From: Favolaschia claudopus
Lineage: Eukaryota > Basidiomycota > Agaricomycetes > Agaricales > Mycenaceae
Reading direction: 5' to 3'
DNA: 64,000 bases
Assembly (NCBI GenBank): GCA_037176885.1
Contig: JAWWNJ010000095.1
Coordinates: 744,001-808,000 of the forward strand
The translations under genes were made by a program, and so were the position numbers. The notes under the pieces were generated by a model. It was not told the DNA's origin. It ran no database searches and saw only the letters and a list, made by a program, of their open reading frames with translations. Of this stretch, positions 21,642-32,456 are shown one piece after another. Numbering within the stretch: position 1 is the first letter of the stretch; each line of letters opens with the position of its first letter.

Positions 21642-24600
21642 ATGCTGGAACCAGTAACCACATTCATCACACTCGCAACCTTCATCAAGGATCTTATTGA
21701 ACTAGGCGAAGGCATCCGTAGCTCTATAGAAAAGGCATGACAGCTCCTGATCAGCGAGTGTATGCTGAACAGTCTCTAGGTTGGCGAAAATCGGCGACAG
21801 ATTAGGGAGCTTACACAAGATGTCGCTCGCACATTGTATGATCTCGCAAGTTCTACACGAGGAAAAGAGGACACTCTCCTTGAGCCGGAATTATTGAGTG
21901 CTTTGGAAAGCCTAAAGGCGTAAGCTCCATCTTTCTTATCTTTCTCATTGTAAAATTCGAAACCAGGGAGATGCTACACGTACATGCCGAATGTATTCGC
22001 AATACTCAGGTTAGACTTGCCGGATTGCGAGCTGTTGGTTCACAGTTCAAGGCCTGGAGGAAACGCGACGATCTAGCAAAGAAGATTGCGCGTCTCAGGG
22101 AACACGTGAACAAATGCTACCTCCAATTTACTGTGAGTCCTTCACGCGTGAGATTGATTAACGAGACACTCATCCCGGCTCTCTACACAAAGGCGATCTC
22201 AGCTGCTCGTACCGAATATGTCGCCTCTGAAATCGCGCATACCACTTTGCGGATGGAACAACGAATGATCGTTGACAATGTGGAGAATCAAGTCAAAGCT
22301 CGTCGTCTCGAAGCCTTAATGGCACGATTATTGCTCGAATCCGACCTCGGGCAGCATAAATTAGCCCAAACAGTTGAGATCATATCGGATGTGAGTTCAT
22401 ACAGTCTCTACAATAATTCAAGCTCACGTTCTGGCAAGGATCCGACCTTTCAAAGTCTGGAGTCCCAATATCTTTCTGCCCAACTGCAATCCTTGGTAGG
22501 CTCAATCGAACGATTGGTTGCCTGCGACAATTTATCGCTTCAAAGCCCACTGTTTGACTCAGAGGAAGTGCCATATGTCTTCGAATCCACGCCTTCCTCA
22601 TCACATATGCTGTATCGAATCCTAGGAACCGTCCTTGAAGTCAACGGTGGTGCCCATGTATTATCATTGGGGTCGCTGATAGGCACCGGCTCTGACATGG
22701 ATGTTTTCCATTATGATCTCTGCCAGATTGGAAAGCATTCCGAAGCTATCGCCTGGGGCCACCTGCGAATTGGACTCCTTCACTATGCAGCCGAGAAAGG
22801 CTATGGCTTTGGAATTTTACCTCGAGTCGCGGACACACTCTGCGGTATTTCATATGCACACGCACGTCGGTTCGAGTTTGACTCAGCTGCTATGCTCAGT
22901 CAAAAGTCTCTTCACCTCTGGCTACATCTTTCTGAATCATTGCCTGAAGCAAACAATCGCATCGGAACTTTGCTCTCGATGGTCTCCTTGGCTCGAAACC
23001 TTCTGAAAGCAGAGAAGAACATGGCTGCACTCTCCGCAGCCCAAGACGCAGTGTCCTTGGCGCATTCAATGGTGAAGGACTTGATCGAATTCTCGTGTTT
23101 GACTCCAACGCAGGAGTTTGAGGCAGTGAAGTGTTATGAAGCATTTCTAGTCCTCGCTCGGATTCAGTCTTCTCTAAACCGGCCCCTCGACTCTTACAAA
23201 GCTTTCAAAGAAGGCTTCCAAATGTCATGTCGTCTCGCGGTTCCTGGACGACCTCCGTCTGGAGAATACATCGATTCCTTTATCGATGTAATTAGCAAGG
23301 AGGCAGAGGAAGGCCGCCTTTCACTTCCCATGCTGGCAGACTGTGTAATCCTCTTTCGCGATCTCGCCTGCATCCACCCATCAGAATTTTCATGTCAATT
23401 TCTCTATCTCCTGCACGCCTACACCTATTTCTCGCAGCAGGATTGTGGAACCCTTTGCATGGACACTATGCGCAGGTTCTTGGAACCTACAAGCGTATCT
23501 CCGCCGCCTGCACTAGATATTACTAGGCCGATGCAGCTCCACATCGGTATGTTGCAGGAAACCCTCCGATTTTACTGTAACGTTGCATCGGCGGCGTGGA
23601 ACAATGTTGTCCCTTTGATGCAAAATATCTTAGTTGCGCATTTTCTCCGCGCTGTGGATGCCCTTCATGCTTTGACACAAGAGCCGGCTTTTAATCTGTG
23701 GAGTCTCTACAAGTCTCTTTACATTACCGAAAGGGCTTCTCCCTTACTTTCCGGAGCAGACCATGCTGTCCTGCTCCGGATGGTAGCAGAAGCTGTCAGA
23801 CACTTTCGCGCATCCGCCGTCCCCCTTGATTCGGAACGAGTTTACCTTTTTGTCCGACCCCTCTACAGTCTCTGTGTACCCTCTTTGAAAATGGGACTTC
23901 TAGACGATGGCTTCGATTTTTGTCGGGTTGTTGTCGAGTACCTCCAAACTCAAGTATCCGCCGTCACGGCTGCTGCTACTTGGCTGGAAAGATTCCAAAG
24001 GCTTCAGATTTTCACCCTTTTCGAAGCAGCCCGCCTATCTGCAGCGATTGGTTGCGCACAGCAGACGGCGTGCATGGCTTTCAACAAGGAAGATGACGCC
24101 AATTTTTTTCTGGCTTGCATTGATCGGACGCGCATCCTTCGACGCATTGGACGACACTCTGAGGCTCTACACATCATCGACAGAGCAATACACGCTGGCA
24201 TTCCAGTGCATTGGAATCATGGTCGAACTTTCAACCTCTGGATTTATTCCCTTCTCACTGAGCTCACCCTAACATGGAGTGGTCTGGAACAAGCGCAAAA
24301 AGCGTTGGAGAACGCCGAACGAGTTGTGACGGCTTGCGAGGAGGTGAACATTGGGGACGCCGACGAAGAGCTTCTATGCATGCAAATTCATTCGTGGGCT
24401 ATTCTTTCAAACTGCTTAGCCTCAGTCGGACAGCAGGAGAAGGCCCTTGAAGCCGCCCAAAAAGCCATATCATCATATACCCAGATTGCGGAGGAGATGT
24501 GGGATACTTTTCTATTCACGATTAGAGAGGAGGAAGTGGGCGGAAACGCTTTCTTTGCATTGTCGCTGCGACTGGCTGCCTCCGGTGATAGCGAACAAGC

Positions 24601-25348
24601 ACTCGCAAACGGCCAAAACGCGATTGACCTGTATCGTCAACTCGTTGCATTAGCCCCCAGACACCTGCCCACTCTGACTAGCAGCCTTCGCCATCAAGCT
24701 TCAATTTTATGGACTCTCGTCCGTCCACATGACGCCATCGCCGCCTGCGAGGAAGCCGTCGATATTCTGCGAAAGGTCGTCGACACCGAGGCTTATTTCC
24801 TCCCAGCCCTCGCCGACGCATTGGATGACCTTGGAGGCTACCTCATACAGATGCAGGACATCAATGGCGCGTCTGCTGCAACCATCGAGTCTGCGAAAGC
24901 TCGAAGGAAGTTCGCGTCTCTGCCTCCGGAGCAAAAGTGGATATTCGAGGTCTTCGAGGAGTTGGTAAACAGCGACGACGCTATGGATTGGTGGGAGTGG
25001 GGCCCTCGCAATGCTCTGGAAAACGCTGCGATCGAAGGCGGTGTTGTGGAAACACTGAGTGAAGTGGACGAATGTCAGATCGCAAGTCGGTTTCAACCCA
25101 GCGGCGACGCTGTAACAGTCCCGCCGTCACCCACGGTCATGGCAATAGTCGATGCGTCTATGTCGAGTATGGGGCCAGCAGTACCCAAGCTCAAAGTTGA
25201 GGCTAGACCGCTGACGAAAGAGCTGGGGACCGACGTCTTCAGTCACTTGGTAGAAATCAGACTGAGCATGCGAAGTACGCCGGTGGACATTCTTTGGTGG
25301 ATATTACTCGCGGTTTTGTTCGCTGTCATGTATAACAGGATAATTTGA
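21642..25348 (+). CDS. TPR copy B: intact tail-anchored TPR protein
   Basis: Five exons give 1,168 aa: 21642-21734, 21780-21919, 21967-22132, 22193-22390, 22439-25348. The start MLEPVTTFITLATFIKDL and the VGENRRQIRELTQDVARTLY segment begin a ~200-residue helical N-terminal region. A long series of helix pairs follows. The clearest TPR units lie near residues 830-1040 (QQEKALEAAQKAISSYTQIA; QALANGQNAIDLYRQLVALA; HDAIAACEEAVDILRKVVDT). An acidic WWEW segment, a variable linker and one C-terminal span (ILWWILLAVLFAVMYNRII) end the protein, so it should be a tail-anchored membrane protein with a cytosolic body. Intron 1 begins with GC (AAG|GCATGA), as in copy A. Introns 3 and 4 (60 and 48 bp) are multiples of three without stops. 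The function is unknown; sensor or effector is inference. Confidence 0.88.
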
Positions 25349-25718
25349 AGTCCTTCGTGTTACCGAATGCGTTGAGAAAGATTGGGTATCCGGATCGTAT
25401 GGATTGAGTTTATCGCCAGCCTTGAACATCAGCTGAACATCGTGGTCGAGTTGAGTTGAAAAATGATGGCGCCAGGCGGGACCAACAGATCACAACACTT
25501 GAAAAACGTGGGGCTGGACATGCAATGTGGCTGCTGGACTGCGAGCTCAAGGCTTCAGGCTTCAGGTTTCAGTGCAGTGATGTTGGAATTGGCGTGTTTG
25601 TAGTGGTCGAACAATTCAGGTGTTGCTGCTGTCACGGTGACCTTCAACGCGACCGAACAAGGCAAACTCAATGTATTCCCGTCCATTCTACTCCCCCATT
25701 CTTTGATCCATCGAAATT
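25349..25718. other. Intergenic between converging genes
   Basis: The first 30 bases after the stop still match the 3' flank of copy A. No other feature was seen. Confidence 0.5.
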
Positions 25719-27207
25719 TCAGTCCTTGCCAGCCCATTCGAAGACAAGAAACCAGAGAGTGGACCCCTGGGGCTGCTTCGCCCACTGAAAGTGGAATCTC
25801 GCATCGGCTTTCTCAAATAAATCCTTCCAATCGTCAAGCTCCCGCTCGTGCGCGTTCTGAATCAACATCTGTGTGAGATCCATTGACCTTAAATGCAACG
25901 ATGAGTAAGTATGAGTCATCCGCTGGCGGCCTGCCAGCCGACTTGAGAGTCTAAGCTCACCTGAGATGCCTTTCCTGCCACTTCGACAAAATACCAGGCT
26001 CCGGCAGCACGTTATCGTTCACCACGATCTTCGCACCAGGTTTGAGCGCAGGAATGAGGTTCCTCAAGATCTTGATGGAATATTTGTCCGACCAGTTGTG
26101 GAAGATCCACCGGAAGAAATAGACATCGGCGTTCTTCACAGGCTGCTCCGTCATGAAGTCGTGGACCTCGAACTTGACGCGATCGGCTAGCTCAGCGGGA
26201 ACTGCGTCGGAGAAAGATTGGACGACGGGCGCGAAGTCTTGGACTACACATGAAACCGAGGGGAACTTGCGAGCGATGGCGATGCTAGCATGTCCTGCGG
26301 ACCCGCCGACCTGGGAAGAGTGTCTCAATGAGATTCGTCACAGATGAAAAGCTTACATCGACCACCACCCCGTTCCCTAGCTCTCCCCAGGGAAAGTTAT
26401 CGGTTACATGCGACAGCTCGTATCCCGTACCCGTGGTATACGCTCGCATCATGTTTGCAAAACGCCGGGCTTTGTCGGGATGCATGGCGAGGTACTCGTA
26501 TATCGGCTTGTCTGTGTTGTGAGCTAGAGCATATCCCTGCCGATCTTCATTAGCATGGCGGAATGCGTTTCCGTTCAGCACCAACCGTTTCGTTCGGCTC
26601 CTCTGAGCCAGGAAACTGTTCCAGAGCATCGCATATGCGAGAAGCAGCTTGCCAGCCGCCATCAGCAGCCGTCGCAACCCAGTCAAAAATGACCGCGTCC
26701 TCGACGAGCAACCGCGAGACCGCGTTATGCGCAATCACACCGCGCTTTGGCTCTGTGAAAATACCGTTCGTGATCGCGTAGCGGACGAGTTGACGAGTGG
26801 TGGTTTCCGTCAGACCCGATGCGGAGGCAAGGTCCGCGAACGATGCCTCACCGCCCACGGGGAATGAGTGGGCGAGCTTGAAGCGAACGATAGCCTGTTG
26901 GCTAAGAAGCACGTCGTGCTGCTGGCCTATGAGTACTTGCCCATTTCCGGATATTCTGCAAACGTACTGCGAAGCTCATAAGGTGTTCCCTTGGTCCGAG
27001 AACGAGTCGACGAAGCTCCTCTGTATCGTCAATGATAGCCACCCGGGCGGCTTCAATAGCAATCTCTTCCTTCGGGATAAGGGTGTCCAATGGGCCATCG
27101 AGGTCGAATGAAGGCAAGGGTAGATTTTTTCCTGCGAGGTATTCGCTCACCAAAGTTGTGTTGGCAGCGATTCTAGAAGCGAGCTGGGTGATCTGAGAGC
27201 TACACAT
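25719..27207 (-). CDS. Class II SAM-dependent O-methyltransferase
   Basis: Five exons give 424 aa: 27207-26968, 26921-26586, 26536-26357, 26310-25961, 25887-25719. Residues about 80-135 form a winged-helix dimerisation region (LLSQQAIVRFKLAHSFPVGG ... SGLTETTTRQLVRYAITNGI). SAM motif I is VVVDVGGSAGHASIAIA. VVQDFAPVV and FEVHDFMTEQPV follow, and then the catalytic histidine in YFFRWIFHNWSDKYSIKIL. The end, AKQPQGSTLWFLVFEWAG, is typical of fungal O-methyltransferases of secondary metabolism (sterigmatocystin 8-O-methyltransferase class). No polyketide, terpene or P450 gene adjoins it, so its substrate is open. The exon 1/2 junction (FA|QHDVLL) is the least certain. An upstream TTG in frame is not needed. 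Confidence 0.9.
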
Positions 27208-27999
27208 AGTGGGCAAGATTTCACCCCAGCAACTTGAAGACTCGGGGTTTTATGGATGTTGGGCTTAAAGCGGACAAAGCGGCAATTCAAGCATGTCCTA
27301 TCTGCCCTCAGTGCCTGGTGAATTTAGGCAAGGTTGAACGTTGACAGAACGTTGGTTGAGCGAGACTATAATGATACTAGTCCCTCTAAGGCAGACGAAA
27401 TTCAGAGTGAGCCAAACATCGCGCACTACGGATCCCTATCAGAATAAAGAACCATTCTGAGTAACGCGAAGGTTGAAAAGAATCGATCTTAGCTGCCTGA
27501 GGGAGACTGCCTCTACGAGACTAGTGTCAGTTATGGCTGTGAAGTTCAGGAAAGCGTGGGAATCTGACTTTCTGCCTCTAACGTACGTCATCGGACACAT
27601 TTCAAGTCTTCACTTTCCTTCGTTCATGCACAGTCTCTTGTCCCCGAGCTTCGGTCGATCTCTACTAGCCCTTTTCTTACTGAAGACTCAAGTCTGAAGA
27701 GCTTTCGGCCAATGTTGTTCGAGCTACGTCGGAGTTGGCAGCATCGATATTTACAAACAAGTTACTTTGCTCGTTGCTGGACTTGTTTCCTTTGAATGAA
27801 CAGTTGTTTCAATTCATTGCAAGCCAGCTTTGGCCTTCGATCCAGTGCATTCAACCGTCAAAGCGCTGTCTGCCCCGGTGTTGCCACAATGGAGGCCAAA
27901 ATTGAGTCAAAGCTTTGTCAAAGCGGGTTTGATTATAAACCCTCGTCAATGAACTATTGTCTCTCGATTTCAAGAGCGCGTCCTCGAAATTCAGCGATC
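27208..27999. other. Intergenic between divergent genes
   Basis: Shared promoter region of the O-methyltransferase (minus) and the FHA kinase (plus). No supported ORF. Confidence 0.5.
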
Positions 28000-29904
28000 A
28001 TGAGCAATATCGCCACCGCTTCCAGTTCGTCTGCTGCCCAGGTTTGGGGCTACCTCGAGCCACTTGTCCCGAGTCCAAATCTCCAGCGCATCAATTTCGT
28101 CAAACATAGCGTGGCGATTGGGAGAGGCGCAGCTAACGACGTGTTGTTTGACGGGTGTGCGGTCAGTGAGTGGCAGAGATTTTTCTTCTAGATGCCTAGT
28201 TTGTTGATGTACCGATAGGTAAACTACACGCAACCATACAGTGGAATGGAAGAAGGGATAGAATGTCTGTTGTAACTATCACCAACCTTTCAACGACCAA
28301 CGGCACATTCGTGCGTGTATCATCCGGGTCTTGTTATTGACCATCGACCTTCATACTTCTCAGGTTGATGGTGCTAAGGTCGAGGGTATCAACGTTCATC
28401 GACTGTTCGATGGCTGTACAGTTTTCTTCGGGTGCCGTGTCCGCGTTCACGGGGAAGACGACGACTATCGTTGGCCGATTTCTTTCTTTGTTTCGTCACC
28501 GCTTTCTGAAAATATTTGTTTCAAGGTTTTACATTCCATCATCCATTTGGCCGGTCCAAAAATGAAACCATCTTCAACCATTATACCGTCGGCGACAGGA
28601 TTGGAGGAGGTCTACATGGCCACGTTCATCGTGCTCTCGAGAAAGCCACTGGCAAGATCTTTGCCGTCAAAACTTCGTGGAGGGTAAGTGACTATCAAAT
28701 TTGCCCTTCATCTGTATATCTGTCTTATCCATTTGGATCCGAAGCATGACAGACCCGAGTCTCTCGCGTGTGCCGTTCAAGAGGTGCGTATACTTAGGCC
28801 CTTATTCTCTTTGACCTGAAAGACATCTGGTGTAGGCAGTAGCTTTCATGAACCTAGCGCACGACAACATCGCCCGGCTTCATGAGGTTTTCTTCCGTAT
28901 GGACAACGGAACACTTGGTCGGTCTTCATCAGGCTATTTCCATACCGCGTTTGACCCACAGTTTTGCATTGCAGATATGATCCTGGAATACATCGACGGC
29001 ATCAGTCTCGAAGCCCTAGTGCTCCAATCTCGTCTGAGTAGGTTCGCTCGCGTCCTTGCTCCGGACCTCTGCTCATTTCGCTCTAGGCGAGCTGCAAGCC
29101 AAGGAGCTCACTCTACAGCTAAGCCGTGGCGTCGCTTTTCTTCACGAGAAGAAGATCTCACATGGAGACCTCAAGCTCGATGTCTGTCTTCTCTTTTTTC
29201 AAGATCCTTCTTGCTGGAACTCAACATGACAATTTTCAGAACGTCCTCCTGACGCGACACCCTCCTCCGCAAATCAAGATAATTGATTTCGGCCTGGCCA
29301 AGGTGGATAGGCTGTGGAGTACGCATCCGGTATGTTCTTCTCCACCGTTCCTTCTCTCATTACACAATAACCCATCCATTCTGCAGGTACTGACCGATCA
29401 CATCTTCACCGCTCCAGAGGCTCATCAGCAAGCGATCATGAACACGATAACTCATTACACCGTGTGCCAGCAATGGGATGGTTGGGCACTTGGATGTATC
29501 GTTTTTCATTTGTGCGTACGTTTTTCCTACAGGAGTAGTAGAGATTTCCGGTGTATGACTGTGAGACTAATCGTGTCTCGCGCGCAGGCTCGTATCGCGC
29601 CACCCATTCATCCGCAAAGGGATAGCGGAAACAGGACCCTTCGACCCAGTGCAGGATACTATCGACTGGCATGTCTTGAACCGAACCAGCGCCAAAGGTG
29701 AGGTAGCCCGCCTCACTGTCTCTCTATCACATTCACTCTGGCTGACTGCTACTCCTCCTAGCCCAAGACTTCGTGCTTGGTTTTCTCCACGTAAATCCCC
29801 GGAATCGAATGACCGCCGACGAAGCCTTGATTCATTCGTGGATAATGGGCCATCGTCTGTACACTGTGTCGTTTGATGAGCTTGGATTTACGTCGGTGGA
29901 CTAG
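28000..29904 (+). CDS. FHA-domain serine/threonine kinase (Chk2/Rad53/Dun1-like)
   Basis: Twelve exons give 422 aa: 28000-28165, 28219-28310, 28364-28469, 28526-28683, 28745-28783, 28836-28917, 28975-29037, 29087-29181, 29240-29329, 29387-29511, 29588-29697, 29762-29904. The FHA domain (about 15-120) shows VAIGRGAANDVLF, SKLHATIQWNG and NLSTTNGTFVDG. It should bind phosphothreonine. The kinase domain has glycine loop GDRIGGGLHGHV, lysine IFAVKTS, catalytic loop HGDLKLDN, DFG as IDFGLAKV and APE as FTAPEA. The Arg before the catalytic Asp is Gly, so it is a non-RD kinase and may not need loop phosphorylation. The order FHA-kinase matches Chk2/Cds1/Dun1 checkpoint kinases, but the lineage-specific sequence suggests a derived paralog. 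No SQ/TQ cluster is seen. Confidence 0.88.
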
Positions 29905-30124
29905 ACGATTTTCACAACCTCGCCAGTCAATGTGACCGGCCCCCCTCCACCTCCTACAATGGGTGAAGCGCTCATGATGATGGTGGTGTCGTGGGGAAGC
30001 GACGGAAAGGGGAGGATGCGTCGCGCTGTGTAGCTCCAGTTCATCCTTCCACGGATAGTAAATGTACATTGAATGAGTATGATGCATTACAAGTTCTTAT
30101 CTGAGCGGCGCATCAGTCATTCAG

Positions 30125-31237
30125 TCAAATAAAAAAGACAAAACGACACACACATGATTCATTACTCGCCTCCCCCTGTCGGCCAACAACGCGCAACCAC
30201 GTTCGAATCGTCGCCACAATCGAAACAGCCACCAGCGCAGCCAGCTGATCCAGCTCGGAGATTGAGATATTGGTTCGAGGGAAGTAGTCGAGTTGCGGGA
30301 AGAAAGCAAGCAGGTAGATAGGCCACCAGAAGAAAAGCCAAAACAAGAGCCACTGGACCATGTTGAAGCAGGCCATGAGGCTGACGCATGCTATGGGGAA
30401 TGCGATGAAGATGCCTAGCGTCCCAACAAATGCGTATGAAACCGATGTCAAAATCTTCGAAGCGAAAGCGCCGAACACGAGGGCGGCAAGTGTGATTATA
30501 CCGCTCGTGATTCCGGCAGCAAGCCAGTATATCTGTGAGGTGAGCATCGCGCGGAGGGCGAATAAGAGTTGCCCTATGTAGGCTGGATAATCGACCATGG
30601 TGAAGGGCGCCGCGTGATTGCTGCTGTCATGCAGGGGACACCAGATTACCGGCGCGGAATGGGACATGACTTGGTGAGCATGGAAGGAAAATAGAGAAGC
30701 CACCAGAGCGAAGGTTAGCGGGATCGCCGCAATGCAGAGGAGACGCAGACGATGCTTGAAGGAGCTTCCGTAGACGAGGGAGAATGCTGAGGTGAAGAGG
30801 AAGGACCCCGTTCCGAGTGAGACGACGCGCTCGGCACAGACCAGGGAAGGTATGAGAGTTGACTGGCTAGCAGCGTCTCCGAGCCGCGAGAGTGTTCTGG
30901 ATGTGAAGATGAGGTCTATTGCAGCAACGACGACGTAGAACGCAGCGCTTGTGAGGTCGTAGTCCCATTCAGCCGGTATCCGACCTGTCTTGAGAACCGC
31001 CATGCCCGCATGCCCGTGGGTCATACCGAGGGTGAGGAGGAAGCCCCACCAGGTGCCTGGACCGTAAAATCCGGAGACGTGTGTTTCGGGCGTGATTTGT
31101 GAACGGAGAGCGTTCTGGATCGAGATCCCTTGTTGCAGTTTTGTGGTGAATACCAAGATGGGCCAGCCAACGAAGACGACGAGAAGTGTCGCCGGAACGA
31201 TGACTATAGGACATCGTAGAACCTCGCGCGGTAGCAT
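30125..31237 (-). CDS. Multi-pass membrane protein M1
   Basis: One exon of 370 aa from the ATG at 31237 (MLPREVLRCP). About nine hydrophobic spans are visible. It is a paralog of M2 (40610-41695). Shared motifs are SGFYGPG(T/A)WWGFL, TLGMTHGHA, WDYDLTSAAFYV, LVCAERVVSLGTGS, LVYGSS, WCP(L/F)HD(S/G)SN and TMVDYP. The His pairs in GMTHGHA and the WCPxHD loop could bind metal or ligand, but no family is recognised. The frame extends upstream to 31408 without alignment to M2, so that part is left out. M1 and M2 are spaced among the TPR copies, which may be functional or simply due to duplication. Confidence 0.8.
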   Translation of the reverse strand: MLPREVLRCPIVIVPATLLVVFVGWPILVFTTKLQQGISIQNALRSQITPETHVSGFYGPGTWWGFLLTLGMTHGHAGMAVLKTGRIPAEWDYDLTSAAFYVVVAAIDLIFTSRTLSRLGDAASQSTLIPSLVCAERVVSLGTGSFLFTSAFSLVYGSSFKHRLRLLCIAAIPLTFALVASLFSFHAHQVMSHSAPVIWCPLHDSSNHAAPFTMVDYPAYIGQLLFALRAMLTSQIYWLAAGITSGIITLAALVFGAFASKILTSVSYAFVGTLGIFIAFPIACVSLMACFNMVQWLLFWLFFWWPIYLLAFFPQLDYFPRTNISISELDQLAALVAVSIVATIRTWLRVVGRQGEASNESCVCRFVFFI

Positions 31238-31926
31238 TAAAACTTGTTCTCCAACACTGCGAGCCTTCGTCAATCCTAAACTCTGCCAGCAAAAAAAGAA
31301 CTCACAAGGAAGTTGAAGGGAATCAAGCTGTAGGTTGCACGTATTATCACTTTGAGAAGCTGTTCGCCTGTGTCCGGCCGTTTTCTGGCATGATGTTGGA
31401 CCGTTCATCGCACAGCCAATGAAAACGATGGCAAATCATGGCTAAAACGATAGCCTAACGAGGTGTTGAATGCCCTCTATTAGCCGTGTTCCTCTCATTG
31501 GGTGTACACAGAGTGTGAGTTAGCAAGGTCGGAGTTGGTCAAGGCGATGGCAAGCCAGGTCTTCGAGCTCTATAAGCCCGTGCTGAGGACGAAGATCTTC
31601 AAGAAGAGATGCGAAGGTTTATTCGGCTGTCCCTTGAGTCGGAAGAAGCCAAGACAGAGATCCGCAGCCACCGTAGCGTACACAACATAGAGAGCGGTGG
31701 GCGGGAGGGCAAAAGCAGAGGTGGAGGCGGGGAAGATGCGTGAAAGAGTCTTTGGATGATTGGATCTGAGAGCGGGACGGCACGGAGGTGATCAGTGGCT
31801 GCGGCAAAGCCGGTACAATCCACCGTGCCGACTCCGCCCATCAAGCAATAGTCGGCCCGTCTGCTGCCGGCTATCTCTTGAATGATCCGCCTCACAGAGT
31901 TGCGTCACCTTTGTCCTCCAACGTCG
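31238..31926. other. Intergenic upstream of M1
   Basis: Promoter of M1 and a CT-rich stretch on the minus strand. No convincing ORF. Confidence 0.45.
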
Positions 31927-32456
31927 ATGACCACCTTCAATAGCGCTAGCAGACTTTCGCTGGAGATTATTGAGTACATTCTCGATGATAATCGCGGGGA
32001 CACAAGACCTTCAGGCCTCAAGCCTCCAGTCTAGTTTGCAAATGCGTTACTTTATGTTCTTCCAAGTTCCAATTCACCCTCTGTGTGAGTCCGTACACTG
32101 GTCTGGTGCCCCGCTTCTCCGCCTTCTACGCCATCGGATCTCTACATTGCTGCATCATATCCGCAGCGTTTCTGTCTGCGCTAAACTCCTCGTCGAGGAT
32201 GATTACACCAATGGATGAAATAAAGCCCGTCCTGACGAAAATGACCCGCGTCTCCACTCTTCACATTCTAAGCTACACCAACTGCCTTCCGGAATCCACC
32301 TTGACCCTCGCTGCGTCTGCTTTCAATGGAGCCGCTGCTCTGCGTTGGCTAATTGAAGTTGACCATGACACTTTTAAGCTGCCGCACTGGACCTCATTTG
32401 GTGAGACAACATCGGACGGCAAGTACACGTTGGAATACCCAGACCGACTTCAAAAT
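31927..32456 (+). pseudogene. F-box-like gene relic 1
   Basis: From the ATG at 31927 the frame reads SASRLSLEIIEYILDDNRGD, an F-box start, and then stops. Further down, MDEIKPVLTKMTRVSTLHIL and LTLAASAFNGAAALRWL (32211-32340) look like the LRR part of an F-box protein in another frame. No open path joins them. The F-box part matches relic 2 near 37250. It abuts the last codon of TPR copy C. Confidence 0.6.
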
